A stretch of DNA of 64,000 nucleotides from Swaminathania salitolerans (lineage in GTDB: Bacteria > Pseudomonadota > Alphaproteobacteria > Acetobacterales > Acetobacteraceae). The DNA lies in contig NZ_BJVC01000001.1 of NCBI RefSeq assembly GCF_007988945.1, positions 868,001 to 932,000 of the forward strand, read 5' to 3'. Under the pieces are notes generated by a model that saw nothing but the letters and a program-made list of their open reading frames with translations, made no database searches and was not told where the DNA came from. Position 1 is the first letter of the stretch. Each line of letters begins with the position of its first letter. Of the stretch, positions 23,706 to 32,028 are shown in pieces. The position numbers were made by a program, and so were the translations under genes.

Positions 23706-24866
23706 TCAAAGGGCGAGTTTATAGGCCGCATCCAGCCCGGCGCTGAAACGCCCGGGGCTGAAGGCGTCGGCGCGAACGAGGCCGTTCTGCGTCAGCTTGC
23801 CACAAAGCGCGTCGTCCTCTGCTAGCGCCTCCAGACCCGCCTGGATCGAGTCCGTCGAATGCGGATCGACAAGAAGCGCCGATCCGCCCGCGATCTCTTC
23901 GGTAGCATGACCGATACTCGTCAGAACCGGCGTTCCCAGAGCCATGGCCTCGATGATCGGCAGCCCGAATCCCTCGGCGAGAGAAGGAAAGACGACAGCC
24001 CTGGCTTCGCCGATCGTGCGTAAAAGCGAATCGCGGCCCGACCATGGAACGATCCGTATCCGGTCCCGCTTCTCGCCCAGACGATCGAGCTCCGCGAAAA
24101 GGGCATCGGCGCCCAGGCCCGGCTGACCGATCAGGGTGAGCGGGCGTCCGGTGTCACTCGCGGCCCAGGCCCGAACGAGACGCACCAGATTCTTGCGTCG
24201 CTCCAGCGCACCGAAAAAGACAAAACCGCCGGGCTCGACGAGGGCGGGCGCTGCCTGCACCTTTTCGACCGGGTAGGCCGACAGGTCGACAGGCTGATGA
24301 AGTGTGACGACTTTCTCCGGCGGAAGGTCGTCGAAGGCGAGCACGTCGCGACGTACAGCTTCGCTGACCGTGATGATCAGACGGGCCTTCGCGCAGCACT
24401 GCCGGAGCATCCTGCCGAAATGGATGGGAGCGATACCGGTGAGTTCCGGATGCAGAATCGGAATGAGGTCGTGTATCGTCACGACGCCCGGTGTTTCTGA
24501 CCACTCGAGAGGGAGCGGCGTCGTCCAGTGAACCAGATCCGGTTTTTCGACCGAGCGGATCCGGGTCAATCGCCCCGTTTGCCGGAACCGGACATGAGCG
24601 ACCCGATACAGATCGGGGCAGAGCCAGGAGGATTCATGAGTCCGGGCGCCCTGAATCCGGGCGAGGCGGGACGCGCTCAGAGCACGGAGCTGTCTCTGGA
24701 GTTTCGCACCGGGGCTGTGAGGGGAAGCGAGATTGTCTTCTCCGTCTTCGAGCCAGGCGACTTCATGTCCGGCCCTGAGGGACGCAGCAGCCACATTGCG
24801 CGTATAGGTCGCAATGCCGGTTCCGCCACTGCGGCCGGTATTGCGCGTGTCGAGACAGATCTTCAC
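23706..24866 (-). CDS. Glycosyltransferase family 4
   Basis: The 386-residue GT-B enzyme has the N-terminal glycine loop GGTGIATYTRNV, HDLIPILHPELTG, the donor-side FFGALERRKNLVRL and the EX7E motif in SLAEGFGLPIIEAMALG, followed by PVLTSIGHATEEIAGGSALLV. It begins at a GTG with no strong ribosome site. FA2H-type hydroxylase starts 17 bases beyond its own start region on the same strand upstream, so the two may be cotranscribed (hydroxylase first). Donor and acceptor are unknown; location implies surface glycan assembly. Confidence 0.88.
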   Translation of the reverse strand: MKICLDTRNTGRSGGTGIATYTRNVAAASLRAGHEVAWLEDGEDNLASPHSPGAKLQRQLRALSASRLARIQGARTHESSWLCPDLYRVAHVRFRQTGRLTRIRSVEKPDLVHWTTPLPLEWSETPGVVTIHDLIPILHPELTGIAPIHFGRMLRQCCAKARLIITVSEAVRRDVLAFDDLPPEKVVTLHQPVDLSAYPVEKVQAAPALVEPGGFVFFGALERRKNLVRLVRAWAASDTGRPLTLIGQPGLGADALFAELDRLGEKRDRIRIVPWSGRDSLLRTIGEARAVVFPSLAEGFGLPIIEAMALGTPVLTSIGHATEEIAGGSALLVDPHSTDSIQAGLEALAEDDALCGKLTQNGLVRADAFSPGRFSAGLDAAYKLAL

Positions 24867-24882
24867 GAAATCGGTTTCGGAA

Positions 24883-25506
24883 TCAGCGTTTGCGTCCGGT
24901 CGCCCGGGTTCCGAAGACGCGGTCCCAGAAAATCGCGGTTACCGCGTAATTGCAGTGCTCCGCGATATGGTGATGGCGAAGATGATGCTGCTTGAGTTTC
25001 TTGAACAGTGTGAAACGGGACGAATACTGATGCGTCGCATAGTGCACGAAATCGTAAAGGACGTAACCCAGCGCAAATCCGAGGAAGAGCGCCGCGCCTC
25101 CGTTCGGATACAGCGTTCCCATGAGCGCCCAGATGAGAAAGGCCAGCGGCAGGGTCACGACCAGAGGCATCATGTTGCGCAGATAATCCGAAGGATCATC
25201 GTGATGATTGCCATGAATCAGGAAAATGAACTGCTTGCCCTGACGTGAACGCAGATTGAGATGGAAAAGGAATCGATGCGCGAAATACTCGGTGAGGGTC
25301 CATATGGCCAGACCCAGACAGGCGAGAGCGAAGCAGCGCGACAGGGGCAGGGCGCGACAGGACCATCCGGCCGAAGCCAGAATGACACCCCAGACTGGCA
25401 GAAACCAGTGCATCGGCATGTAAGTGAGGCGCTCGAGCGCTGCACTGTTGAAAAGCCTGACACTCACGTTTGCATAATCCCGACCCGCGACAACCTGTTG
25501 TTTCAT
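24883..25506 (-). CDS. Fatty acid 2-hydroxylase (FA2H/Scs7-like di-iron membrane enzyme)
   Basis: The 207-residue membrane protein has the histidine boxes of the sterol desaturase/fatty acid hydroxylase superfamily in order: HRFLFH, LIHGNHHDDPSDYLRNMMP, HYATHQ and LKQHHLRHHH, with FWDRVFGT near the C-terminus. Spacing and wording match the FA2H branch, which hydroxylates carbon 2 of the acyl chain of ceramides. Acetic acid bacteria are known to contain 2-hydroxylated sphingolipids, so ceramide hydroxylation is the leading hypothesis. Four membrane segments flank the boxes. ATGs at 25506, 25521 and 25542 are possible; only 25506 has an AGG at suitable distance. Confidence 0.85.
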   Translation of the reverse strand: MKQQVVAGRDYANVSVRLFNSAALERLTYMPMHWFLPVWGVILASAGWSCRALPLSRCFALACLGLAIWTLTEYFAHRFLFHLNLRSRQGKQFIFLIHGNHHDDPSDYLRNMMPLVVTLPLAFLIWALMGTLYPNGGAALFLGFALGYVLYDFVHYATHQYSSRFTLFKKLKQHHLRHHHIAEHCNYAVTAIFWDRVFGTRATGRKR

Positions 25507-25795
25507 AATAGAGGCCTGCATAACGAGCCCGCAATATGGCATCTCGGTGTCGGGAGAGGATAAAAAGGGTAACAGACGCTCTGTGGCCGCGATTCTGCAG
25601 GATGGGGGCAGGAGTGTGACAGATATGTCCCTTGCGGGACGATCGGACAGGGTCTTCAGCCTCCCGGGATGAGCGCACGATCCGGCGACGTGTCGGACAT
25701 GACCGTGTCGGGACGCATTCGCGGCCGGGGATATCCTCCCGGTCCCGGGATCCGTCGGGAAATCGTCGGAGCCTGTGGGGGCAGGGCCCGAAGGA

Positions 25796-26359
25796 TCACC
25801 CCTCCAGTTCGGAATCCCAGTAGAGATAATCGCGCCAGCTCTCATGCAGGTAGTTGGGCGGGAAACTCCTGCCGTTTTCCTGCAATCGTCGTGTGGTCGG
25901 TTGCATCGGTCTGATTCTGGGATGCATTCCGATTTCGGCCGGGAGCTTCGATCCCTTGATCAGGTTGCACGGGCTGCATGCCGTCACCACATTGCTCCAC
26001 GACGTGCGGCCGCCCTTGGCTCGGGGGACGACATGATCGAATGTCAGTTCGTGGGTCGGGAAGCGGCTGTTGCAGTACTGGCAGGTGAAATTGTCGCGCA
26101 GGAAGACATTGAACCGCGTGAAGGCAGGGCGTCGTGCGGACGGAATATACTCCTTGAGCGCGATGACGCTCGGTACGCGCATCACGCAGCTCGGGGAGTG
26201 AACCGCAACGTCGTCATATTCGCTGAGCACCGAGACGCGGTCCAGAAAGACCGCCTTGACACTCTCCTGCCAGGACCAGAGCGAGAGAGGGAAATAGGAG
26301 AGGGGCCGGAAATCGGCGTTCAGAACAAGGGCAGGGAAATGCTGGGCGGTGGCAAGCAT
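25796..26359 (-). CDS. HNH endonuclease family protein
   Basis: The 187-residue protein has a classic HNH/zinc module: FTCQYCNSRFPTHELTFDHV, then VPRAKGGRTSWSNVVTACSPCN followed by LIKGSK, giving both CXXC pairs and the catalytic His. The N-terminal LVLNADFRPLSYFPLSLWSW and IPSARRPAF match a widespread proteobacterial subfamily often found as a single conserved gene rather than a mobile element part. Substrate is unknown; damaged or phage DNA are proposals for relatives. GAGG lies nine bases before the ATG at 26359, better than the ATG at 26368. Confidence 0.88.
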   Translation of the reverse strand: MLATAQHFPALVLNADFRPLSYFPLSLWSWQESVKAVFLDRVSVLSEYDDVAVHSPSCVMRVPSVIALKEYIPSARRPAFTRFNVFLRDNFTCQYCNSRFPTHELTFDHVVPRAKGGRTSWSNVVTACSPCNLIKGSKLPAEIGMHPRIRPMQPTTRRLQENGRSFPPNYLHESWRDYLYWDSELEG

Positions 26360-26494
26360 CGATCGCATCCTCTTTGGGACGACGCGACCGGATCATTGCA
26401 AGCGCGACGGGAAACCAGCGCCTTTAGATACGCGCCGTCTGTCTGTAGGATTTGACTATTTCAGCTTTCCGTGAAGAGGGCAAGCGAAGGTTTG

Positions 26495-27421
26495 ATGACA
26501 GGTTTTCGTACACGTTTCGCGCCGAGCCCGACCGGATTCCTCCATCTCGGTCATGTCGTTTCCGCCATGTATTCGCGGCAGATGGCCGGACGGGACGGGA
26601 CATTTCTCATCCGTATCGAGGATATCGATACCCAGCGCTGTCTGCCGCGTTACGAAGACGCGCTCCGCGAGGATCTCGGCTGGCTCGGTATCGTGTCCGA
26701 TGAACCCGTACTTCGCCAGTCGGAGCGTCGGGCGCTCTACCTCGCCATGCGCGAGCGGCTGCACGGGATGGGTCTGCTCTATCCCTGCACATGCAGCCGG
26801 GCCAAGGTCCGCGCCGAAGGACTGGGCGAAGCACCCGACGGGAGCGTCGTTTACGGAGGAGCCTGCCGCAGCCATGCGTTGCGCTCCGGTCGCATACCGG
26901 ATGCTCCTCATGTCTGGCGGCTCGATATGCAGGCGGCGCTCGAACGCCTCGGGGGGGCGCCCGGCTGGCGCAATGTCGATGGCACACTCTGCGCCGGACA
27001 GGCGAACGCCTTCGGCGATGTCGTGATCGGGCGCAGGGAGAGCGGGATCTCCTACCATCTCTGCGTGACATGCGACGACGCATTGCAGAACGTCACCCTC
27101 GTCACGAGGGGGGCGGATCTGCTGTCGGCCAGCGGCGTCCATCGCGTATTGCAGGCTCTGCTTGGTCTTCCGTCTCCGCTTTACGCGCATCATCCTCTCC
27201 TGCGCGACGAGACAGGACGGAAACTGTCGAAAAGAGATGGTGACGAGGGGATACGGACGCTCCGGGCCCATGGATTCTCTGCGCGAGACGTCCTCGGGCT
27301 TGCCGGGGACCGTCTCATGCGCGCCCTCAGGGACGAGGCGCGCCCGGAAGACCGACCGGGCGCGGTCTTCCATGCCCCCGGGAACCTTCCCGGTCCGGGG
27401 GATTCCTATTCCGGCGGATAG
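26495..27421 (+). CDS. gluQ: Glutamyl-Q tRNA(Asp) synthetase
   Basis: This 308-residue truncated GluRS paralogue attaches glutamate to queuosine at the wobble position of tRNA-Asp. It has the class I signatures (RFAPSPTGFLHLGHV as HIGH and RKLSKRDG as KMSKS), IRIEDIDTQRC, the four-ligand zinc site (CTCSRAKVRA and GGACRSH), and no anticodon-binding domain. AAGG precedes the ATG at 26495; the GTG at 26471 is less likely. Its last 16 bases overlap the converging LptM-like gene. Confidence 0.93.
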   Translation: MTGFRTRFAPSPTGFLHLGHVVSAMYSRQMAGRDGTFLIRIEDIDTQRCLPRYEDALREDLGWLGIVSDEPVLRQSERRALYLAMRERLHGMGLLYPCTCSRAKVRAEGLGEAPDGSVVYGGACRSHALRSGRIPDAPHVWRLDMQAALERLGGAPGWRNVDGTLCAGQANAFGDVVIGRRESGISYHLCVTCDDALQNVTLVTRGADLLSASGVHRVLQALLGLPSPLYAHHPLLRDETGRKLSKRDGDEGIRTLRAHGFSARDVLGLAGDRLMRALRDEARPEDRPGAVFHAPGNLPGPGDSYSGG

Positions 27422-27543
27422 GTATGCGGATAGGTGATGCGATCGGCGGGGCCGGGCGCATGGGGGGCGCCTTTCTTGCCGCAACCGGCAAGGATGACGC
27501 CTCCGGCCAGACAGAGGCAGAACAGGCGCAGCACAGGCTTCAC
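27406..27543 (-). CDS. lptM: LptM/YifL-like mini-lipoprotein
   Basis: A 45-residue frame begins at a GTG overlapping the argH stop (GTGA). It reads a short positively charged start, a hydrophobic segment ending in the lipobox ILAGC, then [11 protein letters not shown] and a Pro/Tyr-rich tail. The CGKKGP-type sequence right after the lipidated cysteine and the location after argH are characteristic of LptM (YifL), which assists disulfide maturation of the LPS translocon LptD in E. coli. In many alphaproteobacteria lysA follows directly; here it does not. The gene is easily missed because of size and GTG start. Confidence 0.85.
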   Translation of the reverse strand: MKPVLRLFCLCLAGGVILAGCGKKGAPHAPGPADRITYPHTYPPE

Positions 27544-28997
27544 GACCGGTTCTCCCCGAGGCGATCGAGCCAGAGCTGCGCTGCGCGAAGGACGTTTTCA
27601 GGTGCCGTTCCGCCCTCGCTCGTGCGCGAGGCGAGCGAGGAGTCGACGGTCAGGACGTCGAAGATCCCCCGATCGATACGCGGCTCGACGCCCTGCATCT
27701 CCTCGAGGGTGAGATCGGACAGGTCGCATCCTTTCGCTTCGGCCATGCCCACGAGCCGCCCGGTAACGTGATGCGCGGTGCGGAAGGGAAGGCGCGGCAC
27801 ACGCACGAGCCAGTCGGCCAGATCCGTGGCGGTGGCAAAACCCGTCCCGGCGAGGTCACGCATCCGTCCCGTATCCGCGACCATATCGCGGATCATGCCG
27901 TCCATGGCCGCAAGAGAGAGCGTTGCAGCCTCCGTCGCATCGAAGACCGGCTCCTTGTCCTCCTGCGTATCCTTGGCGTAGGCGAGTGGCAGACCCTTCA
28001 TCACCATGAGGAGCCCCATATAGTCGCCGGCGATGCGTCCGACCTTCGCGCGTACCAGTTCGGCCGCGTCGGGGTTCTTCTTTTGCGGCATGATGGAGGA
28101 GCCGGTGGTGAAACCGTCGGACAGGCGAATGAACCCGAACGGCGCCGAGCACCACAGAACGAGTTCTTCCGACAGGCGGGAGAGATGCATACCGAGCAGA
28201 GAGAGCGCCGAGAGATATTCGAGCGCGAAATCCCTGTCGGAGACCGAGTCGAGCGAATTTGCGGTCGGCCGGTCGAATCCCAGCTGCGCAGCGGTGAAAT
28301 GCCGGTCGATCGGGAACGATGTCCCTGCGAGCGCTGCCGAACCGAGAGGACATTCATTGAGTCGCGCGCGCGCGTCGCCCAGACGGCCGAGATCGCGCGA
28401 GAGCATCTCGACGTAAGCGAGGAGATGATGGCCGAACGTTACGGGCTGGGCGACCTGCAGATGCGTGAAACCGGGCATGGCATCGGCCGCATGGTCCCGG
28501 GCACGGGTGGCGAGCGAACGCATGAGCGCCGCGATCTGTCCGCTGATGCCGTCGATCGCGTCGCGAACCCAGAGACGGAAATCGGTCGCCACCTGATCGT
28601 TGCGCGACCGCGCCGTATGCAGGCGCTTTCCGGCTTCGCCGATCCGTTCGGAGAGGCGGGCCTCGATATTCATGTGAATATCCTCGAGCTCCTGCGAGAA
28701 TTCGAACCGGTCGTTCGCGATCTCTTCGGCGATGCCGTTCAGTCCTTCGCGGATCTCCTGCTCCTCGGACGCGGTCAGCAATCCGACGCGTGCGAGCATC
28801 GCCGCATGGGCGAGCGATCCCCGTATATCCTGACGCCACAAGGTCTTGTCGAAAGCAATGGAGGCGTTGATATCGGCCATGATGGCAGCCGGGCCGGCTG
28901 CGAAGCGGCCACCCCATTGCGGGTTTGCCAGTCTCGGCGCGCTGGGGGGCGCAGTTTCTGCGGCGTTCGGATCTGTCTCGGTCACAGGGGTGTCCAT
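27540..28997 (-). CDS. argH: Argininosuccinate lyase
   Basis: The 485-residue enzyme releases fumarate to give arginine. Fumarase/aspartase superfamily motifs are complete: [32 protein letters not shown], the [13 protein letters not shown] helix, and the signature [12 protein letters not shown] carrying the catalytic serine loop. Residues 1-24 are an extra Pro/Ala/Thr-rich leader, slightly longer than usual. The promoter region is shared with the divergent N-formylglutamate amidohydrolase-like gene, 61 bases away. Confidence 0.96.
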   Translation of the reverse strand: MDTPVTETDPNAAETAPPSAPRLANPQWGGRFAAGPAAIMADINASIAFDKTLWRQDIRGSLAHAAMLARVGLLTASEEQEIREGLNGIAEEIANDRFEFSQELEDIHMNIEARLSERIGEAGKRLHTARSRNDQVATDFRLWVRDAIDGISGQIAALMRSLATRARDHAADAMPGFTHLQVAQPVTFGHHLLAYVEMLSRDLGRLGDARARLNECPLGSAALAGTSFPIDRHFTAAQLGFDRPTANSLDSVSDRDFALEYLSALSLLGMHLSRLSEELVLWCSAPFGFIRLSDGFTTGSSIMPQKKNPDAAELVRAKVGRIAGDYMGLLMVMKGLPLAYAKDTQEDKEPVFDATEAATLSLAAMDGMIRDMVADTGRMRDLAGTGFATATDLADWLVRVPRLPFRTAHHVTGRLVGMAEAKGCDLSDLTLEEMQGVEPRIDRGIFDVLTVDSSLASRTSEGGTAPENVLRAAQLWLDRLGENRS

Positions 28998-29058
28998 GGC
29001 GTCAGGAATATGGTCAAGAAGGCCGCAATCTAGTCAGTCAGGACAGCGTGCGCAATTG

Positions 29059-29832
29059 ATGAGCGGAACTCTTCCCCTTCTCGGACCCGACGATCCGGCC
29101 CCCTACAGGGTCATGCAGGCAGAGACGGACTCGCCCTTCGTTCTGGTGAGCGACCATGCCGGTCGCGCCGTGCCTCGGCGACTCGGAGATCTCGGCGTGT
29201 CGGCAGATGACTGGAACCGGCATATCGCCTGGGATATCGGCATTCACGGGGTCGGGGTCGCGCTGCATCGTCTGCTTGGCGCGGATCTGATCGAGCAGGT
29301 CTATTCGCGCCTCGTCATCGACAGCAACCGGGCTCCCGGCCATCCCGGGTCGATTCCCGCGCTCTCGGATCGAACGCCCGTCACGGGTAATATCGCTCTC
29401 GACGCGATCTGCCGGGCGAGGCGGGAAAACGAGATCCTCCATCCCTATCACGACCGGATCGCAGCCGTTCTCGCAGCCCGTCGCCGTCCGACGGCCCTGA
29501 TCGCGCTTCACAGCTTCACGCCATGCATGAACGGGGTCGCACGGCCCTGGCATGTCGGCATCCTTCATCATCGCGATACGCGCTCTGCCGGGATCATGCT
29601 CGATCTTCTCCGTGCGGAGGGGGATCTCTGCGTCGGAGACAATGAACCCTATGTGCTCACCGCGACATCGGATTATACGGTGCCCTATCATGCGGAGAAG
29701 GGCGGATTGCCTTATCTGGAAATCGAGATCCGTCAGGATCTGATAGAAAACGAGGCGGGACAGATATCTTGGGCACGGAGACTGGCGCGGCTGTTGCCGC
29801 AATACTGGCACGCTGTGTCGGAAACGACCTGA
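29059..29832 (+). CDS. N-formylglutamate amidohydrolase family protein
   Basis: The 257-residue protein belongs to the HutG-type N-formylglutamate amidohydrolase superfamily, related to zinc carboxypeptidases. Visible motifs are FVLVSDHAGRAVP (metal ligands), HIAWDIG, DSNRAPG, HPYHDRI, ALHSFTPCMNG and a C-terminal LPYLEIEIRQDL. Relatives of this length often lack a proven link to histidine breakdown, and no hut gene is nearby, so the substrate is open. The gene overlaps the presumed start of aroE by about 64 bases. Confidence 0.82.
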   Translation: MSGTLPLLGPDDPAPYRVMQAETDSPFVLVSDHAGRAVPRRLGDLGVSADDWNRHIAWDIGIHGVGVALHRLLGADLIEQVYSRLVIDSNRAPGHPGSIPALSDRTPVTGNIALDAICRARRENEILHPYHDRIAAVLAARRRPTALIALHSFTPCMNGVARPWHVGILHHRDTRSAGIMLDLLRAEGDLCVGDNEPYVLTATSDYTVPYHAEKGGLPYLEIEIRQDLIENEAGQISWARRLARLLPQYWHAVSETT

Positions 29833-30731
29833 ACCTCGACGCGGCGCGCGAGGCGCTCGCCGCGCTGTTTCCCGCCGGTATCCCGCGTCTTGCCGCAGTG
29901 ACGGGGTGGCCGCTCACTGCCACGCGATCCCCCCTCTTGCACAATTACTGGTGCGATACCCTCGGGATCGAGGGGCTGTATTGCGCCATTCCCCTGCCGC
30001 CCGAGGCCTTCGAGCGGGGGATCAGGACAATGCAATCCCTCGGGTTCAGGGGGAGCAATGTCACGATTCCGCACAAGGAGGCGGCTTTTGCGCTCGTCGA
30101 TCGGCGCACGCGGGCGGCGGACCGTGCGGGCGCGGTGAATACGCTGATATTCGAAGAGGACGGTACGATCACCGGAGATTGCACGGATGGCACGGGCTAT
30201 CTGGCAAGCCTCTCGGAGGCCGGCATCGCGATGCCGCGCAAAGCTCTCGTTCTGGGTGCGGGAGGGGCATCGCGCGCCATCTGCGCCGCCCTTCTCGACT
30301 CGGGATGTTCGCTTCTCCTCGCGAACCGGACCACCGCCAGGGCTGCCGAACTCGTCGAGGCGCTGGGAGGCGGTACGGTCGTCCCCTGGGAGCGCTGGCC
30401 CGAAAGCCTCCCGGAGGTCTCGCTTCTGGTCAACACGACGGCGCTCGGCATGGGCGGACAGGGTGACTATGACTGGAGCGCGGCGCTCGGGGGTGCCGCG
30501 CCGGATCTGGCCGTGTCCGATATCGTCTATATGCCGCTCGAGACACCGTTGCTCGCCGCGGCGCGCGCGCGCGGCCTTGCGACCGTCGACGGGCTCGGGA
30601 TGCTCATCCATCAGGCCCGCCCCGGATTTGCCGCGTGGTTCGGCAGGATGCCGGGCGAGGATCCTGCCGGGGTCACGGAAGAGGGCTCCATGGCAGCCCT
30701 GCGCGCGCGTGTCGTCGCGACTTTGGGCTGA
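29769..30731 (+). CDS. aroE: Shikimate dehydrogenase
   Basis: AroE reduces 3-dehydroshikimate to shikimate with NADPH. The substrate domain has VTGWPLTATRSPLLHNYW and NVTIPHKEAA with the catalytic lysine; the Rossmann domain has LVLGAGGASRAICAALLDSG, the NADP-binding ANRTTARA, LLVNTTALGM and the C-terminal GLGMLIHQA. The conserved core starts at about residue 38. The frame opens at a TTG at 29769, which overlaps the preceding gene by 64 bases; no ATG or well-placed GTG lies between it and the core, so the first 30 residues are uncertain. aroE-coaE-dnaQ is a conserved alphaproteobacterial order. Confidence 0.9.
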   Translation: MGTETGAAVAAILARCVGNDLNLDAAREALAALFPAGIPRLAAVTGWPLTATRSPLLHNYWCDTLGIEGLYCAIPLPPEAFERGIRTMQSLGFRGSNVTIPHKEAAFALVDRRTRAADRAGAVNTLIFEEDGTITGDCTDGTGYLASLSEAGIAMPRKALVLGAGGASRAICAALLDSGCSLLLANRTTARAAELVEALGGGTVVPWERWPESLPEVSLLVNTTALGMGGQGDYDWSAALGGAAPDLAVSDIVYMPLETPLLAAARARGLATVDGLGMLIHQARPGFAAWFGRMPGEDPAGVTEEGSMAALRARVVATLG

Positions 30732-30760
30732 GGGGGATTCCGGGCCGTGAACGCGCGCGA

Positions 30761-31354
30761 ATGATCGTCCTTGGACTGACCGGGGGGATGGCGGCCGGGA
30801 AGACCACGGTCGCGCAGCTGTTCGCGCGCGCGGGCTGGCCGGTATTCGACGCCGATGCGGAGGTGCATCGCCTCCAGGCACGCGACGGGGCTGCAGTGCC
30901 CGCGATTGCGGCGCGCTGGCCCGCTGCCGTGCATGACGGCATGGTGGATCGTGTCGCCTTGCGTCGGGCCGTCATCGGCCAGCCCGGGGAGACGAGGGCG
31001 CTCGAGGCGATCGTTCATCCGCTGATCCGTGCGGCGCGGCGACGATTCCTGCATCGCATGAGGCGCCGTCGCGTTGCGGGATGCGTGCTCGATATCCCGC
31101 TTCTGTTCGAGACCGGCGCCGACCGGGACTGCGACGTGACGCTTGTCGTGACGGCACCGCTACCGGTTCGTCTGGGGCGCATCCGCAGGCGGCGATCCCT
31201 GAGCGAGGCGCAGGCGCGCGCCCTCATCGCCCGTCAGATGGACGATGCCTTGCGGCGACGACGTGCCGATCACGTGATAAGGACCGGGCTTTCCCGCTTC
31301 CAGACACGGCGACAGGTCGAGAAGCTGATCAGGACACTGGAGACCCGCGCATGA
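30761..31354 (+). CDS. coaE: Dephospho-CoA kinase
   Basis: This 197-residue P-loop kinase makes CoA in the last step of the pathway. Motifs: IVLGLTGGMAAGKTTVAQLF (Walker A), VFDADAEVHRL, HPLIRAARRRF, LDIPLLFETGAD and the Arg-rich lid with DDALRRRRADHVI. The stop overlaps the dnaQ start in ATGA. Confidence 0.94.
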   Translation: MIVLGLTGGMAAGKTTVAQLFARAGWPVFDADAEVHRLQARDGAAVPAIAARWPAAVHDGMVDRVALRRAVIGQPGETRALEAIVHPLIRAARRRFLHRMRRRRVAGCVLDIPLLFETGADRDCDVTLVVTAPLPVRLGRIRRRRSLSEAQARALIARQMDDALRRRRADHVIRTGLSRFQTRRQVEKLIRTLETRA

Positions 31355-32028
31355 AGCGATCCATACTTTTCGATACGGAAACGACAGGTCTGGATCCGGC
31401 CACGGGCGATCGCGTGATCGAGATCGCGGCGCTCGAACTGATCGACGATCTGCCGACCGGGCAGAATTTTCACGTTCTCATCAATCCCGAGCGCGATGTT
31501 CCGCCGGAGGCGAGCCGCGTGCATGGATTTACCCTGGCCGATCTGGAGGACAAGCCGAAATTCGCGGAGATAGCAGCAGGGTTCGTTGCGTTCATCGGAG
31601 AGGACGCCCTCATCGCCCATAACGCGCCGTTCGATTTCGGCTTCGTCAATGCCGAACTCGAGCGCTGCGGACAGGCGCCGCTCGCGCGATCGCGCATGAT
31701 CGACACGCTCGAAATGGCCAAGAAACGCTATCCCGGTCTGCCCAACTCGCTCGATGCGCTCTGTCGCCGCTTCGACATCGACCTTTCGGCGCGCACCACC
31801 CATAACGCCCTGCTCGATTGCAAGCTGCTCGCGGAAGTCTATCTGGAGCTGATGGGCGGCCGCCAGCGCGGCCTCGGTCTTGCCGTGTCCGGCAATGGCG
31901 GCGGGGTTGCGACCTACCGGCGCGATCCGGACAGGAAACCGCGCCCGATGGCGCCTCCCGCTGAGGGGGACTGTGCCGCGCACGATGCCTTCGTCCGGAC
32001 CCTCAAGGACCCGATCTGGCTGCGATGA
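31351..32028 (+). CDS. dnaQ: DNA polymerase III epsilon subunit (proofreading exonuclease)
   Basis: The 225-residue DEDDh exonuclease has Exo I FDTETTGLDP, Exo II IAHNAPFDFGFVN and Exo III THNALLDCKLLAEVYLEL, all metal ligands intact. It edits mismatches within the replicative polymerase core. It is coupled to coaE upstream (ATGA) and, less usually, to a GT9 glycosyltransferase downstream, whose ATG overlaps the dnaQ stop. Confidence 0.95.
   Translation: MKRSILFDTETTGLDPATGDRVIEIAALELIDDLPTGQNFHVLINPERDVPPEASRVHGFTLADLEDKPKFAEIAAGFVAFIGEDALIAHNAPFDFGFVNAELERCGQAPLARSRMIDTLEMAKKRYPGLPNSLDALCRRFDIDLSARTTHNALLDCKLLAEVYLELMGGRQRGLGLAVSGNGGGVATYRRDPDRKPRPMAPPAEGDCAAHDAFVRTLKDPIWLR

Noticed and set aside
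23461-23709. 82-codon minus-strand frame between the exported orphan and the GT4 gene
   Set aside because: No ribosome site, no recognisable motif and it overlaps the start of the exported protein; could be a remnant but cannot be supported.
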